A stretch of 7,775 nt of DNA from DSNY01 sp037446035 (GTDB taxonomy: Bacteria > Pseudomonadota > Gammaproteobacteria > Burkholderiales > Burkholderiaceae_F): positions 1 to 7,775 of the forward strand of contig JBBIJJ010000167.1 in the NCBI GenBank assembly GCA_037446035.1, read 5' to 3'. The first letter of the stretch is position 1, and each line of letters starts with the position of its first letter. A model generated the notes under the pieces. It was not told the DNA's origin, ran no database searches, and was given only the letters and a program-made list of their open reading frames with translations. Of this stretch, positions 1 through 7,687 are shown in pieces. Position numbers and translations under genes: made by a program.

Positions 1-962
1 GCATCGGCGGCGGCGACGTACAGCGCGAAGCCCGCGCCCATGTTCAGGTTGCCGTAGGCCTCGCGCGCGTCGATGCCCGCTTCGCGCCGGATGAACTGCA
101 GCACCGGCGGCACCGGCGCCAGCGTGTCGATGCGATAGGTGAACGCAGCCGGATGCCGCATCAGCTTGCGCCAGCCGTGGCCGGTGACGTTCGCGCAGTA
201 GTGCGGCACGATGCCGGCGGCGGCGAGCGCTTCGGTCACCGGCGCATACAACACGGTCGGCGCAAGCAGCGCCTCGCCGTACAGCGTGCCGTCGTCGAGC
301 TTCGTCGCATAGCCGTCCGGGAGACGTTCGGCCAGCTTGCGCGCCAGCGACACACCGTTGGCATGGATGCCGCTGGAAGCGAGCAGCACGATCGCATCGC
401 CGGCGGCGAGCTGCTCGCCGAGCGTCAGGCGCGTCTTCGGCCGCACGATGCCGACGCACGAGGCCGCCAGATCGATGCGCCCTGGCGCGACGACACCGGC
501 GAGCGCGGGCGTCTCGCCGCCGCCCCAGGCCACACCGCACGCATCGCAGGCGGCGCGCCAGCCTTCGACCAGGTCGCGCGCGCGCGCTTCGTCGGCGAAC
601 CAGTCGCTGCCGCCGCTGGCCCAGTACGCGTGCACCGACACCGGCGTGGCGCCGACGGTGACAATGTCGTTGATCGCCATCGCCAGCGTGTCCTGCGCGA
701 TGCGCTCGTAGTAGGTGCGACCGGTGATCGCGCGCATCGCGTCCGCCACCAGCGCCTTGGTGCCGAGGCATTCGGTGATCGACGCCAGATAGAACTCGCC
801 GCAGTCGACGACGTACGCCGACTCGCCGCGCGACGCCGCGACCTCGCGCAAGCCGTGGCGCGCCAGGTTGGCGGCGGTCGCAGCCGCCGCGCGCTGCGCC
901 AGGATCTTCAGCGGATCGATCTGCGCGTAGTCGACGCCGGCCTGTTTGTAGTCGAGCGACAT
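1..962 (-). CDS. PurM-like / AIR synthase-related protein (partial, C-terminus beyond window)
   Basis: The minus-strand frame stays open from an ATG at 962-960 to the left edge, giving 320 complete codons that begin MSLDYKQAGVDYAQIDPL. It matches the PurM superfamily in order: the YKQAGVD start (residues 5-11), TECLGTK (63-69, where classical PurM has TDGVGTK), QDTLAMAINDI (90-100, PurM QDLVAMSVNDI), GGGETP (147-152), SSGIHANG (196-203), GEALLAPTVLY (229-239), NVTGHG (258-263, PurM ITGGG) and NLNMGAGFALYV near the cut. Classical PurM closes the ring of FGAM with ATP to make AIR in purine synthesis. Here the glycine-rich loop before the TDG motif is missing and the Asp of that motif is Glu, so this is a divergent branch, often named AIR synthase-related protein. 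PurM activity is possible but not shown. It diverges from the permease operon. No clear Shine-Dalgarno precedes the ATG; the start is chosen because the N-terminus resembles PurM. About 25 or more residues are missing by comparison with ~345-residue PurM. Confidence 0.85.
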   Translation of the reverse strand, partial: MSLDYKQAGVDYAQIDPLKILAQRAAAATAANLARHGLREVAASRGESAYVVDCGEFYLASITECLGTKALVADAMRAITGRTYYERIAQDTLAMAINDIVTVGATPVSVHAYWASGGSDWFADEARARDLVEGWRAACDACGVAWGGGETPALAGVVAPGRIDLAASCVGIVRPKTRLTLGEQLAAGDAIVLLASSGIHANGVSLARKLAERLPDGYATKLDDGTLYGEALLAPTVLYAPVTEALAAAGIVPHYCANVTGHGWRKLMRHPAAFTYRIDTLAPVPPVLQFIRREAGIDAREAYGNLNMGAGFALYVAAAD

Positions 963-1006
963 GTCGATTGCGGATTGCGATTCAGGTGCCTGCCCCGGCG
1001 CACTGC

Positions 1007-1031
1007 GTTCGCCCTGAGCCGATCGAAGGGC
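1007..1031. repeat. Short dispersed-type repeat (TTCGCCCTGAGCC...CGAAGGGC)
   Basis: The segment reads GTTCGCCCTGAGCC, then GAT, then CGAAGGGC. It resembles a short repeat found in many proteobacterial intergenic regions, which on the other strand reads like CCTTCGACAGGCTCAGGGCG. GCCCT (1011-1015) can pair with AGGGC (1027-1031) around an 11-base loop. Only one copy lies in this window, so the repeat status rests on recalled resemblance, not on copies seen here. Confidence 0.45.
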
Positions 1032-1054
1032 CGACCGACGACGGTGAAGTGTGT

Positions 1055-1097
1055 TCCGGCGCCACGTTCGTGTTTCGCCGGCCCGAAACGAACCGGA
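1055..1097. repeat. Imperfect inverted repeat / hairpin in divergent spacer
   Basis: An inner stem GTTTCG (1072-1077) pairs perfectly with CGAAAC (1084-1089) around the loop CCGGCC. It extends with GTTC (1066-1069) against GAAC (1090-1093) across a 2-base bulge, and then TCCG (1055-1058) against CGGA (1094-1097). No T-run follows on either strand, so it is not a typical intrinsic terminator. It could be an operator, a structured 5' leader of the permease mRNA, or a remnant of a palindromic repeat. Confidence 0.45.
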
Positions 1098-1185
1098 CGA
1101 TGCATCAAGCGCGAATCCGATGCGCGCCGCGACACCCGGATCGCGGCGGCTAGACTACGCGCCGTTTGCGCGCGGATTGTAGGCG

Positions 1186-2253
1186 ATGAGCTTTTTCACC
1201 AACGAGCGGATGCAGACGGGCCTGTGGGTCGGTGTCGGCATCGCGCTGCTCGCGCTGACGTACCTGCTCGCGCCGGTGCTGACGCCATTCGCGCTCGCCG
1301 CGATCCTCTCGTACCTGCTGTCGCCGGGTGTGGATTGGCTCGAGGCGCGCCGGCTGCCGCGCTGGGCCGCGGTGCTGGCGATGATCTTCTTGTTGCTGTT
1401 GCTGCTGCTGGGGCTGGTGCTGATCCTGATCCCGGTGCTGCAAAAGGAGGCGGCGCAACTGCAGGCGCAACTGCCGGGGCTGATCAGCAAACTGAACCAG
1501 GCGGCCGCGCCGAAGCTGCAGGAGTGGTTCGGTCTGACGATCCGCTTCGACGCGCAGACGCTGCGCGAACTGCTTGCCGAGGGCGTCGGCTCGCAGCAGG
1601 ATCTGCTCGCGCGCATCTTCGCGCATGCGCGCGCAGGCGGCATCGCGCTGCTGGGCGTGATCGGCACGCTGTTGCTGGTGCCGATCGTGCTGTTCTACGC
1701 GCTGCTCGACTGGCACGACCTTCGCCGCCGCGCCGAAGCGCTGATCCCGCGGCGCTGGCACGGGCAGACGGTGTCGATGCTCGGCGAAGTCGACGGGCTG
1801 CTGGCGCAGTTCCTGCGCGGGCAACTCGCCGTGATGCTGGTGCTCGCCGCGTACTACTCGGTCGCACTCGCGATCGCCGGGTTCCAGACCGCGCTACCGG
1901 TCGGCCTCCTGACGGGTTTGCTGATCTTCATTCCGTACGTCGGTTTCGCGTTCGGCCTCGTGCTCGCGCTGCTGGCGGCGCTGCTGCAGTTCGGCAGCCT
2001 GTACGGCTTTGTCGCCGTCGCGGTGATCTATGGCGTCGGCCAGGCAATCGAGAGCTTTTTCCTGACGCCGCGGCTGGTCGGCGAGCGCATCGGCCTGCAC
2101 CCGCTCGCGGTGATCTTCGCGCTGCTGGCGTTCGGCCAGGTGTTCGGCTTCTTCGGCGTGCTGCTGGCGCTGCCCGCCAGTGCCGCGCTGCTGGTCGCGC
2201 TGCGGCGGCTGAAGGACGCGTATCTGGCGAGCGAGTTCTACCGCAAGGCATGA
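1186..2253 (+). CDS. AI-2E family transporter / PerM-type membrane permease
   Basis: A 355-residue inner-membrane protein of the AI-2E transporter (DUF20, PerM/YhhT/TqsA-like) family. Hydrophobic segments lie at about 13-32, 33-48, 61-85, 152-175, 213-233, 236-266, 270-288 and 307-340. A soluble stretch of about 87-150 is rich in Gln, Glu and Leu, as expected for this family between its third and fourth segments. Typical motifs are FIPYVG (248-253) and LTPRLVGERIGLHPL (293-307). Length is normal. The substrate is unknown: family members have been linked to AI-2 export and to Na+/H+ antiport, and nothing here decides between them. The ATG at 1186 has only a weak purine stretch (AGG, 1181-1183) at short spacing, but the next Met (1210) would cut the conserved N-terminus. 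It heads the plus-strand operon, and its stop overlaps the hda start (ATGA at 2250-2253). Confidence 0.92.
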   Translation: MSFFTNERMQTGLWVGVGIALLALTYLLAPVLTPFALAAILSYLLSPGVDWLEARRLPRWAAVLAMIFLLLLLLLGLVLILIPVLQKEAAQLQAQLPGLISKLNQAAAPKLQEWFGLTIRFDAQTLRELLAEGVGSQQDLLARIFAHARAGGIALLGVIGTLLLVPIVLFYALLDWHDLRRRAEALIPRRWHGQTVSMLGEVDGLLAQFLRGQLAVMLVLAAYYSVALAIAGFQTALPVGLLTGLLIFIPYVGFAFGLVLALLAALLQFGSLYGFVAVAVIYGVGQAIESFFLTPRLVGERIGLHPLAVIFALLAFGQVFGFFGVLLALPASAALLVALRRLKDAYLASEFYRKA

Positions 2254-2897
2254 GCCAACTCGCGCTCGACCTGTTGCAGCCGCGCGCGCCCACGTTCGAC
2301 GACTTCGTCGCCGGCCGCAACGCGGAAGCACTCGCCGCGCTGCGCCAGCTGGCGCGCGGCGAGCCGGCCGAACGCATCGTGTACCTGTGGGGCGAAGCCG
2401 GCAGCGGTCGCACGCATCTGCTGGCCGCGCTCGCACGCGCGCCCCGCGCTGCCTGGTGGTCGCCGGACGCGGCGCCGGAATCGCCGGGACTGACGCTCGT
2501 CGACGACGTCGACCGGCTCGACGCCGCCGCGCAGGTGGCGCTGTTCAACCGGCTCAACGCGGTCCGCGCGCAGACAGACACCGCCTGCGTCGTCGCCGGC
2601 CCGCTGCCGCCGGCGCAGCTCGCGCTGCGCGAAGACCTGCGCACGCGGCTGGCGTGGGGGCTCGTCTACCAGCTTCACCCGCTGAGCGACGCGGAGAAGG
2701 CGGCCGCGCTCGCCGCGCATGCCGCCACCCGCGGCGTTGTCGTGTCCGACGATCTGATCCCGTACATGCTGACGCACCTGCCACGCGACCTGCGCACGCT
2801 GGTCGCCGCGCTCGACGCGCTCGATGCCTACGCGCTCGCGCGCCGCCGCGCGTTGACCGTGCCGCTGCTGCGCGAATGGCTGGCGGGCGGCACGTAG
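2250..2897 (+). CDS. hda: DnaA regulatory inactivator Hda
   Basis: A 215-residue DnaA-like AAA+ protein. Hda binds the DNA-loaded beta clamp and stimulates ATP hydrolysis by DnaA, preventing repeat initiation at oriC. The N-terminus has QLALDL (residues 3-8), a clamp-binding hexapeptide like QLSLPL of E. coli Hda. It is followed by a Walker A-type loop GEAGSGRT (48-55; Arg replaces the usual Lys, as in other Hda proteins), a Walker B-like LTLVDDVD (81-88), the box VII RTRLAWG whose second Arg (R133) matches the arginine finger, and RDLRTL (179-184) with the sensor-2-type Arg. There is no C-terminal DNA-binding domain IV, which separates it from DnaA. The start at 2250 overlaps the permease stop and places the clamp motif at the extreme N-terminus, as the family needs. 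The same frame is open far upstream, but that part is antisense or out of frame to real genes. Next to the PerM-type permease, this is the usual neighbourhood. Confidence 0.93.
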   Translation: MSQLALDLLQPRAPTFDDFVAGRNAEALAALRQLARGEPAERIVYLWGEAGSGRTHLLAALARAPRAAWWSPDAAPESPGLTLVDDVDRLDAAAQVALFNRLNAVRAQTDTACVVAGPLPPAQLALREDLRTRLAWGLVYQLHPLSDAEKAAALAAHAATRGVVVSDDLIPYMLTHLPRDLRTLVAALDALDAYALARRRALTVPLLREWLAGGT

Positions 2898-2908
2898 AAT
2901 CGCGGCCG

Positions 2909-2974
2909 ATGAACAACAATCCCGCCCGGCCGGGCACCGTCCGCGCCGGCGATCCGCCCCCGAACGGTCGATGA
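2909..2974 (+). CDS. Possible 21-codon leader ORF between hda and the HAD gene
   Basis: An ATG at 2909 opens 21 codons (MNNNPARPGTVRAGDPPPNGR) and stops with a TGA that overlaps the HAD start codon (ATGA, 2971-2974). No Shine-Dalgarno lies directly before the HAD ATG, so ribosomes ending here could restart on that gene. The peptide has no recognisable domain and is rich in Pro, Asn and Gly. A TAGAAT at 2895-2900 looks like a -10 hexamer, but no matching -35 is seen. It may simply be chance in a 73-base gap. Confidence 0.3.
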   Translation: MNNNPARPGTVRAGDPPPNGR

Positions 2975-3657
2975 AGCTGGCGCTGTTCGACCTCGACCGC
3001 ACGCTGCTGCCGATCGACAGCGCCGACGATTGGTCGCACTTCGTCGTGCGCGCCGGCCGGCTCGACGCGGCGCGCTACGCCGCGCGCATCCGCGAATTCA
3101 CGGACACCTACGCCGCCGGCTGCTTCGACGCCGTGGCCTACCTGCGATTCCAGATGGAACTGCTTTCGCGACTGCCGCGCTCGCAACTCGAACGCATCCG
3201 GGCCGAGTTCATGCGCAGCCGCGTCGCCCCGCACGTGCGGCACGAGGCGCGCGCACTGGTCGAGACGCATCGCCGCGCAGGCGACGAGCTGGCGATCGTC
3301 ACGGGCACCAATGCCTTCGTCGCGCGGCCGATCGCCGACGCCTTCGGCATCGAGCATCTGCTCGCGGTCGAGCCCGAGGAGCGCGACGGCGAGTTCACCG
3401 GTCGCCACGTCGGCACGCACAGCCACGGCGAAGGCAAGCTGCGCAAGGTCGAGGATTTCCTGGCGCAGCGCGGCGCGAGCTTCGAGCGCTGCGAATCGTT
3501 GGCGTTCTACAGCGACTCGATCGTCGATCTGCCGCTGCTCGAGCGCGTGGCCGCCGCCGGCGGCCGCGCGGTCGTGACCAATGGCGACCAGAGGCTGCGT
3601 GCCGTGGCTGCCGCGCGCGGCTGGCCGCAGCTGGAGCTGTTCGCGCGGACCACCTGA
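2971..3657 (+). CDS. HAD superfamily phosphatase, subfamily IB (SerB-like)
   Basis: A 228-residue soluble haloacid dehalogenase-type phosphatase. Motif I is FDLDRT with the nucleophile D7 and the acid/base D9; motif II is VTGTN (T111); motif III is K156 in GEGKLRKV; motif IV is YSDSIVDLPLL with D182 and D186 for Mg2+. The helical cap of about residues 15-90 between motifs I and II is the C1 type of phosphoserine-phosphatase-like (IB) enzymes, resembling TIGR01490. All catalytic residues are present, so it should be active on a small phosphomonoester. Phosphoserine and histidinol phosphate are plausible substrates, and relatives carry both names, but the sequence does not decide. The ATG overlaps the stop of a mini-ORF, and pcnB begins 4 bases after its stop, so it is inside the operon. 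Confidence 0.88.
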   Translation: MKLALFDLDRTLLPIDSADDWSHFVVRAGRLDAARYAARIREFTDTYAAGCFDAVAYLRFQMELLSRLPRSQLERIRAEFMRSRVAPHVRHEARALVETHRRAGDELAIVTGTNAFVARPIADAFGIEHLLAVEPEERDGEFTGRHVGTHSHGEGKLRKVEDFLAQRGASFERCESLAFYSDSIVDLPLLERVAAAGGRAVVTNGDQRLRAVAAARGWPQLELFARTT

Positions 3658-3661
3658 ACCC

Positions 3662-5030
<1,369 letters not shown>

Positions 5031-5032
<2 letters not shown>

Positions 5033-5035
5033 GGG
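5031..5035 (+). promoter_or_regulatory. Ribosome binding site for folK (supports a TTG start)
   Basis: GAGGG overlaps the pcnB stop codon and lies 7 bases before TTG at 5043. No ATG or GTG in the folK frame lies at a suitable distance, so this site decides the TTG start. Confidence 0.6.
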
Positions 5036-5042
5036 CAGATCG

Positions 5043-5546
5043 TTGAAGCGACGCGCTTACATCGGGCTGGGAGCGAACCAGGGTGACCTCGTCGCCGCGC
5101 TCGACTCCGCGGTCGAAGCGCTGAAGTCGATCGAGCGCTCCGAGTTCGTCGCCGTCTCGCCCTACTACCGCACGGCACCGGTCGACGCGCCCGGACCCGA
5201 CTTCATCAACGCGGTGGCGGCGATCGACACCGAACTGGAGCCGTACGGCCTGCTGCTGCACCTGCTGGACATCGAGATGATGCTCGGACGCAAGCGGCGC
5301 GGCGTGCCAAAGAACGCGCCGCGCAAGGTCGACCTCGACCTGCTGCTCGTCGGCGATCTGATCGTGCGCAGCACGCCGCTGACGCTGCCGCATCCGCGCA
5401 TGCACGAACGCGCCTTCGTGCTGCGGCCACTGCTCGACCTGGCGCCCGACATCGTGCTGCCGGGGCTGGGACCGGCGGCGAAGTTCCTCGACGCGGTCGC
5501 CGCTCAGCGCGTCGAGCGTATCGAGGCCGCCGCCCCGCAGCCCTGA
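5043..5546 (+). CDS. folK: 2-amino-4-hydroxy-6-hydroxymethyldihydropteridine diphosphokinase (HPPK)
   Basis: A 167-residue cytosolic enzyme that transfers pyrophosphate from ATP to 6-hydroxymethyl-7,8-dihydropterin, just before dihydropteroate synthase in folate synthesis. It shows AYIGLGANQGD (5-15), SPYYRTAPVDAPGPDFINAV (39-58, the pterin-binding side), the family signature NAPRKVDLDLLLVGD (91-105) with the Mg2+-binding D97 and D99, and LPHPRMHERAFVLRPLLDLAP (115-135). Length and motif order are normal for HPPK. The start is TTG, encoding fMet, preceded by GAGGG; starting here places the conserved YIGLG strand at the N-terminus as in relatives. It follows pcnB after 10 bases, an arrangement common in proteobacteria, and the next gene starts 15 bases after its stop. 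The rare start codon could keep expression low. Confidence 0.94.
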   Translation: MKRRAYIGLGANQGDLVAALDSAVEALKSIERSEFVAVSPYYRTAPVDAPGPDFINAVAAIDTELEPYGLLLHLLDIEMMLGRKRRGVPKNAPRKVDLDLLLVGDLIVRSTPLTLPHPRMHERAFVLRPLLDLAPDIVLPGLGPAAKFLDAVAAQRVERIEAAAPQP

Positions 5547-5561
5547 CCGGCGCAGCGAGCG

Positions 5562-5902
5562 ATGCCGGTACTGGCGCAGACCACCCTGCTGCTCATTGCC
5601 TCGAACGTCTTCATGACGTTCGCGTGGTACGCGCATCTGCGCAACCTGAACGACAAGCCGTGGTGGGTGGCCGCGCTCGTGAGCTGGGGCATCGCGCTGG
5701 CCGAGTATCTGCTGCAGGTGCCCGCCAACCGCATCGGCTACACCGCGTATTCGGTCGGGCAGCTCAAGATCCTGCAGGAGGTCATCACGCTTTCGGTGTT
5801 CGTTCCGTTCGCGGTGCTGTACATGAAGGAGCCGCTGCGGCTCGACTACCTGTGGGCCGCGTTGTGTCTGCTGGGCGCCGTGTATTTCATCTTCCGCTCG
5901 AC

Positions 5903-5906
<4 letters not shown>
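5562..5906 (+). CDS. DUF486 / DMT-type small four-helix membrane protein
   Basis: A 114-residue, very hydrophobic protein with four predicted membrane helices at about 5-24, 34-52, 68-88 and 95-112. It looks like the DUF486 (COG3169) family, distantly related to the drug/metabolite transporter fold. Recognisable blocks are FAWYAHLRNLNDKPWW (20-35), EYLLQVPANRIGY (48-60) and GQLKILQEVITLSVFVPFAVLYMKEPLR (66-93), the last like the conserved end of EmrE-type repeats. Proteins this small normally work as dimers. Substrate and role are unknown. It sits between folK (15-base gap) and the kinase (ATGA overlap at 5903-5906), so it is almost certainly co-translated with them. A link to folate or nucleoside traffic would be guesswork. 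Confidence 0.85.
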
Positions 5907-6550
<644 letters not shown>

Positions 6551-6594
6551 TATCGTCGGACCGCGCCCGCGCAAGCGCGCGGCACGCCGCACAC

Positions 6595-6600
6595 AGGTGA
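6595..6600 (+). promoter_or_regulatory. Ribosome binding site for panB
   Basis: AGGTGA lies 4 bases before ATG 6605, the best Shine-Dalgarno in the window. It shows that panB has its own initiation signal, unlike the coupled genes before it. Confidence 0.6.
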
Positions 6601-6604
6601 TCCG

Positions 6605-7432
6605 ATGAGCGCACATACCCCGCCCCCGCCCGCCGAACGCAAGCCGGTCACGCTGCCGCGCCTGCTTGAAATGCACGCGCGCGGCGAGCCGATCGCGATG
6701 CTGACCTGCTACGACGCGAGCTTCGCGGCATTGCTCGACGACTGCGGCGTCGACGTGCTGCTGGTCGGCGATTCGCTCGGCATGGTGATCCAGGGCGAGC
6801 GCTCGACGCTGCCGGTGACGGTCGAGCACGTCGCCTACCACACGCAGTGCGTCGCGCGCACGGCGCGCCGCGCCTGGTTGATCGCGGACATGCCTTTCGG
6901 CAGCTACCAGGCGTCGCCGCTTGCCGCCTACGACAACGCCGCGCGGCTGTTGGCCGCCGGCGCGCAGATGGTCAAGCTCGAAGGGGGCGCGTGGCTCGCG
7001 CCGACCGTGCGGCGGCTGGCCACGCGCGGCATTCCGGTGTGCGCGCACCTGGGGCTGACCCCGCAGTCGATCCACGCGCTGGGCGGCTATCGCGTTCAGG
7101 GCAGGACCGACGAGGCGGCGGCGCAGTTGAAGCGCGACGCCCTCGCGCTGCAGGAGGCCGGCGCGACGATGCTCGTGCTCGAGCTGGTCCCGGCCGCGGT
7201 CGCTGCCGAAGTCACGCGGTCGCTCGCGATCCCGACGATCGGCATCGGCGCCGGCGCCGACTGCTCGGGCCAGGTGCTGGTGCTGCACGACATGCTGGAC
7301 GTCTATCCGGGCCGCCGGCCGCGTTTCGTGCGCAACTTCATGGCGGGCGCGGCGAGCATTCGCGCAGCGATCGAAGCGTACGTCGCCGCGGTCAAGGACC
7401 GCAGCTTCCCGGGGCCTGAGCACAGCTACTGA
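6605..7432 (+). CDS. panB: 3-methyl-2-oxobutanoate hydroxymethyltransferase
   Basis: A 275-residue (beta/alpha)8-barrel enzyme that moves a one-carbon unit from 5,10-methylenetetrahydrofolate to 2-oxoisovalerate, making ketopantoate, the first committed step of pantothenate and CoA synthesis. Key residues: D56 in VGDSLGM and D95 in IADMPFGSY bind Mg2+ (E. coli D45 and D84), K124 and E126 lie in MVKLEGG (E. coli K112 and E114), and E193 in LVLELVP matches the catalytic E181. HLGLTPQ (148-154), IGIGAG and QVLVLHDMLD are also typical. All catalytic residues are intact and the length is normal; the N-terminal ~14 residues are a Pro-rich extension. It starts 54 bases after the kinase stop and may share the operon or have its own promoter. 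panC, often its partner, does not follow. The stop codon lies inside the left arm of the structured element at 7428-7642. Confidence 0.96.
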   Translation: MSAHTPPPPAERKPVTLPRLLEMHARGEPIAMLTCYDASFAALLDDCGVDVLLVGDSLGMVIQGERSTLPVTVEHVAYHTQCVARTARRAWLIADMPFGSYQASPLAAYDNAARLLAAGAQMVKLEGGAWLAPTVRRLATRGIPVCAHLGLTPQSIHALGGYRVQGRTDEAAAQLKRDALALQEAGATMLVLELVPAAVAAEVTRSLAIPTIGIGAGADCSGQVLVLHDMLDVYPGRRPRFVRNFMAGAASIRAAIEAYVAAVKDRSFPGPEHSY

Positions 7433-7519
7433 GAAGGTGTGAAGATTTCGTCGCGAGCGGTCCGCTGGCCAGGCGCACGCAGCCGCAGGGCCGAGACATA
7501 TCAAGTGGATCGGCGGGGC

Positions 7520-7537
7520 CCGAAAACGCAGTTTCGG
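7520..7537. repeat. Internal hairpin (6-base stem)
   Basis: CCGAAA (7520-7525) pairs with TTTCGG (7532-7537) around the loop ACGCAG, inside the 215-base inverted-arm element. A short stem like this could occur by chance, but it lies 7 bases before a second, stronger hairpin. Confidence 0.35.
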
Positions 7538-7544
7538 CGCAGGC

Positions 7545-7567
7545 TCACATCGGCGGAGCCGATGTGA
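7545..7567. repeat. Perfect 10-base hairpin near the centre of the structured element
   Basis: TCACATCGGC (7545-7554) and GCCGATGTGA (7558-7567) are perfect inverted complements separated by GGA. The stem is strong, but the following bases (AGCGAAGCGG) hold no T-run, so it is not a standard intrinsic terminator. A 3-base loop suits either an RNA hairpin or a protein-binding palindrome. Confidence 0.6.
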
Positions 7568-7638
7568 AGCGAAGCGGCCGGAGCCAACACCGCGCAACGA
7601 CGCCAGCGGGCCGCGCAGTAGAAAGATTCACACCTTCT

Positions 7639-7657
7639 GAGTCGGACGTCCGGACTC
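7639..7657. repeat. Near-perfect palindrome GAGTC-GGACGTCC-G-GACTC
   Basis: GAGTC (7639-7643) and GACTC (7653-7657) flank the perfect 8-base palindrome GGACGTCC (7644-7651), with one unpaired G at 7652. Its left half overlaps the right tip of the 215-base element. It could be a binding site, an insertion hot spot or part of the same repeat family. Confidence 0.5.
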
Positions 7658-7687
7658 TGGCGTCGGCAGCGCATCGCGCCATCGCGC

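Larger units (their letters stand above)
963..1185. other. Divergent intergenic region between purM-like gene and permease operon
   Basis: These 223 bases separate two divergent genes and should hold promoters for both. I see no supportable gene. A TAGACT hexamer at 1151-1156 lies 29 bases before the permease ATG and could be a -10 element, but no good -35 lies 16-18 bases upstream, so I do not call a promoter. A 10-base palindrome CGACATGTCG (958-967) straddles the start codon of the PurM-like gene. The spacer also holds a dispersed-type repeat (1007-1031) and an imperfect hairpin (1055-1097), listed separately. There is no sign of a purine-operator sequence that I can recognise with confidence. 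Confidence 0.5.
7428..7642. mobile_element. 215-base MITE-like element with long imperfect inverted arms
   Basis: The left end ACTGAGAAGGTGTGAA (7428-7443) is the inverted complement of TTCACACCTTCTGAGT (7627-7642) in 15 of 16 positions. Similarity continues inward: a TTTC block, a gapped GCG/CGG block, then CGGTCCGCTGGC (7458-7469) against GCCAGCGGGCCG (7602-7613), 11 of 12 paired. The arms are thus about 42 and 41 bases long. The centre carries two smaller hairpins and no convincing ORF. No target-site duplication is obvious at the ends. It could be a non-autonomous transposable element, a dispersed palindromic repeat, or an RNA structure acting as the panB 3' end. Copy number elsewhere would decide, and cannot be seen here. 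Confidence 0.5.

Noticed and set aside
968..1153. Small plus-strand ORF (61 codons) in the divergent spacer
   Set aside because: It is made largely of the repeat and hairpin sequence, has no Shine-Dalgarno and resembles no known protein.
153..2249. Plus-strand frame open from 153 through the hda gene, which would give a 914-residue protein
   Set aside because: Only the part from 2250 (Hda) has recognisable motifs. The rest is antisense to the PurM-like gene or out of frame with the permease, and is Arg/Ala/Gly-rich as expected for a shadow frame in high-GC DNA.
3581..3661. Upstream ATG start for pcnB
   Set aside because: It would overlap the HAD gene by 77 bases and add 27 residues with no similarity to PcnB; the GTG at 3662 gives the usual N-terminus.
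6570..6582. Hairpin CGCGC-AA-GCGCG between the kinase gene and panB as a terminator
   Set aside because: The loop is only 2 bases, the bases are simple GC alternation common in this DNA, and no T-run follows.
7545..7567. Intrinsic terminator for panB
   Set aside because: The 10-base stem is strong, but no T-run follows on either strand and it lies 113 bases after the stop codon.
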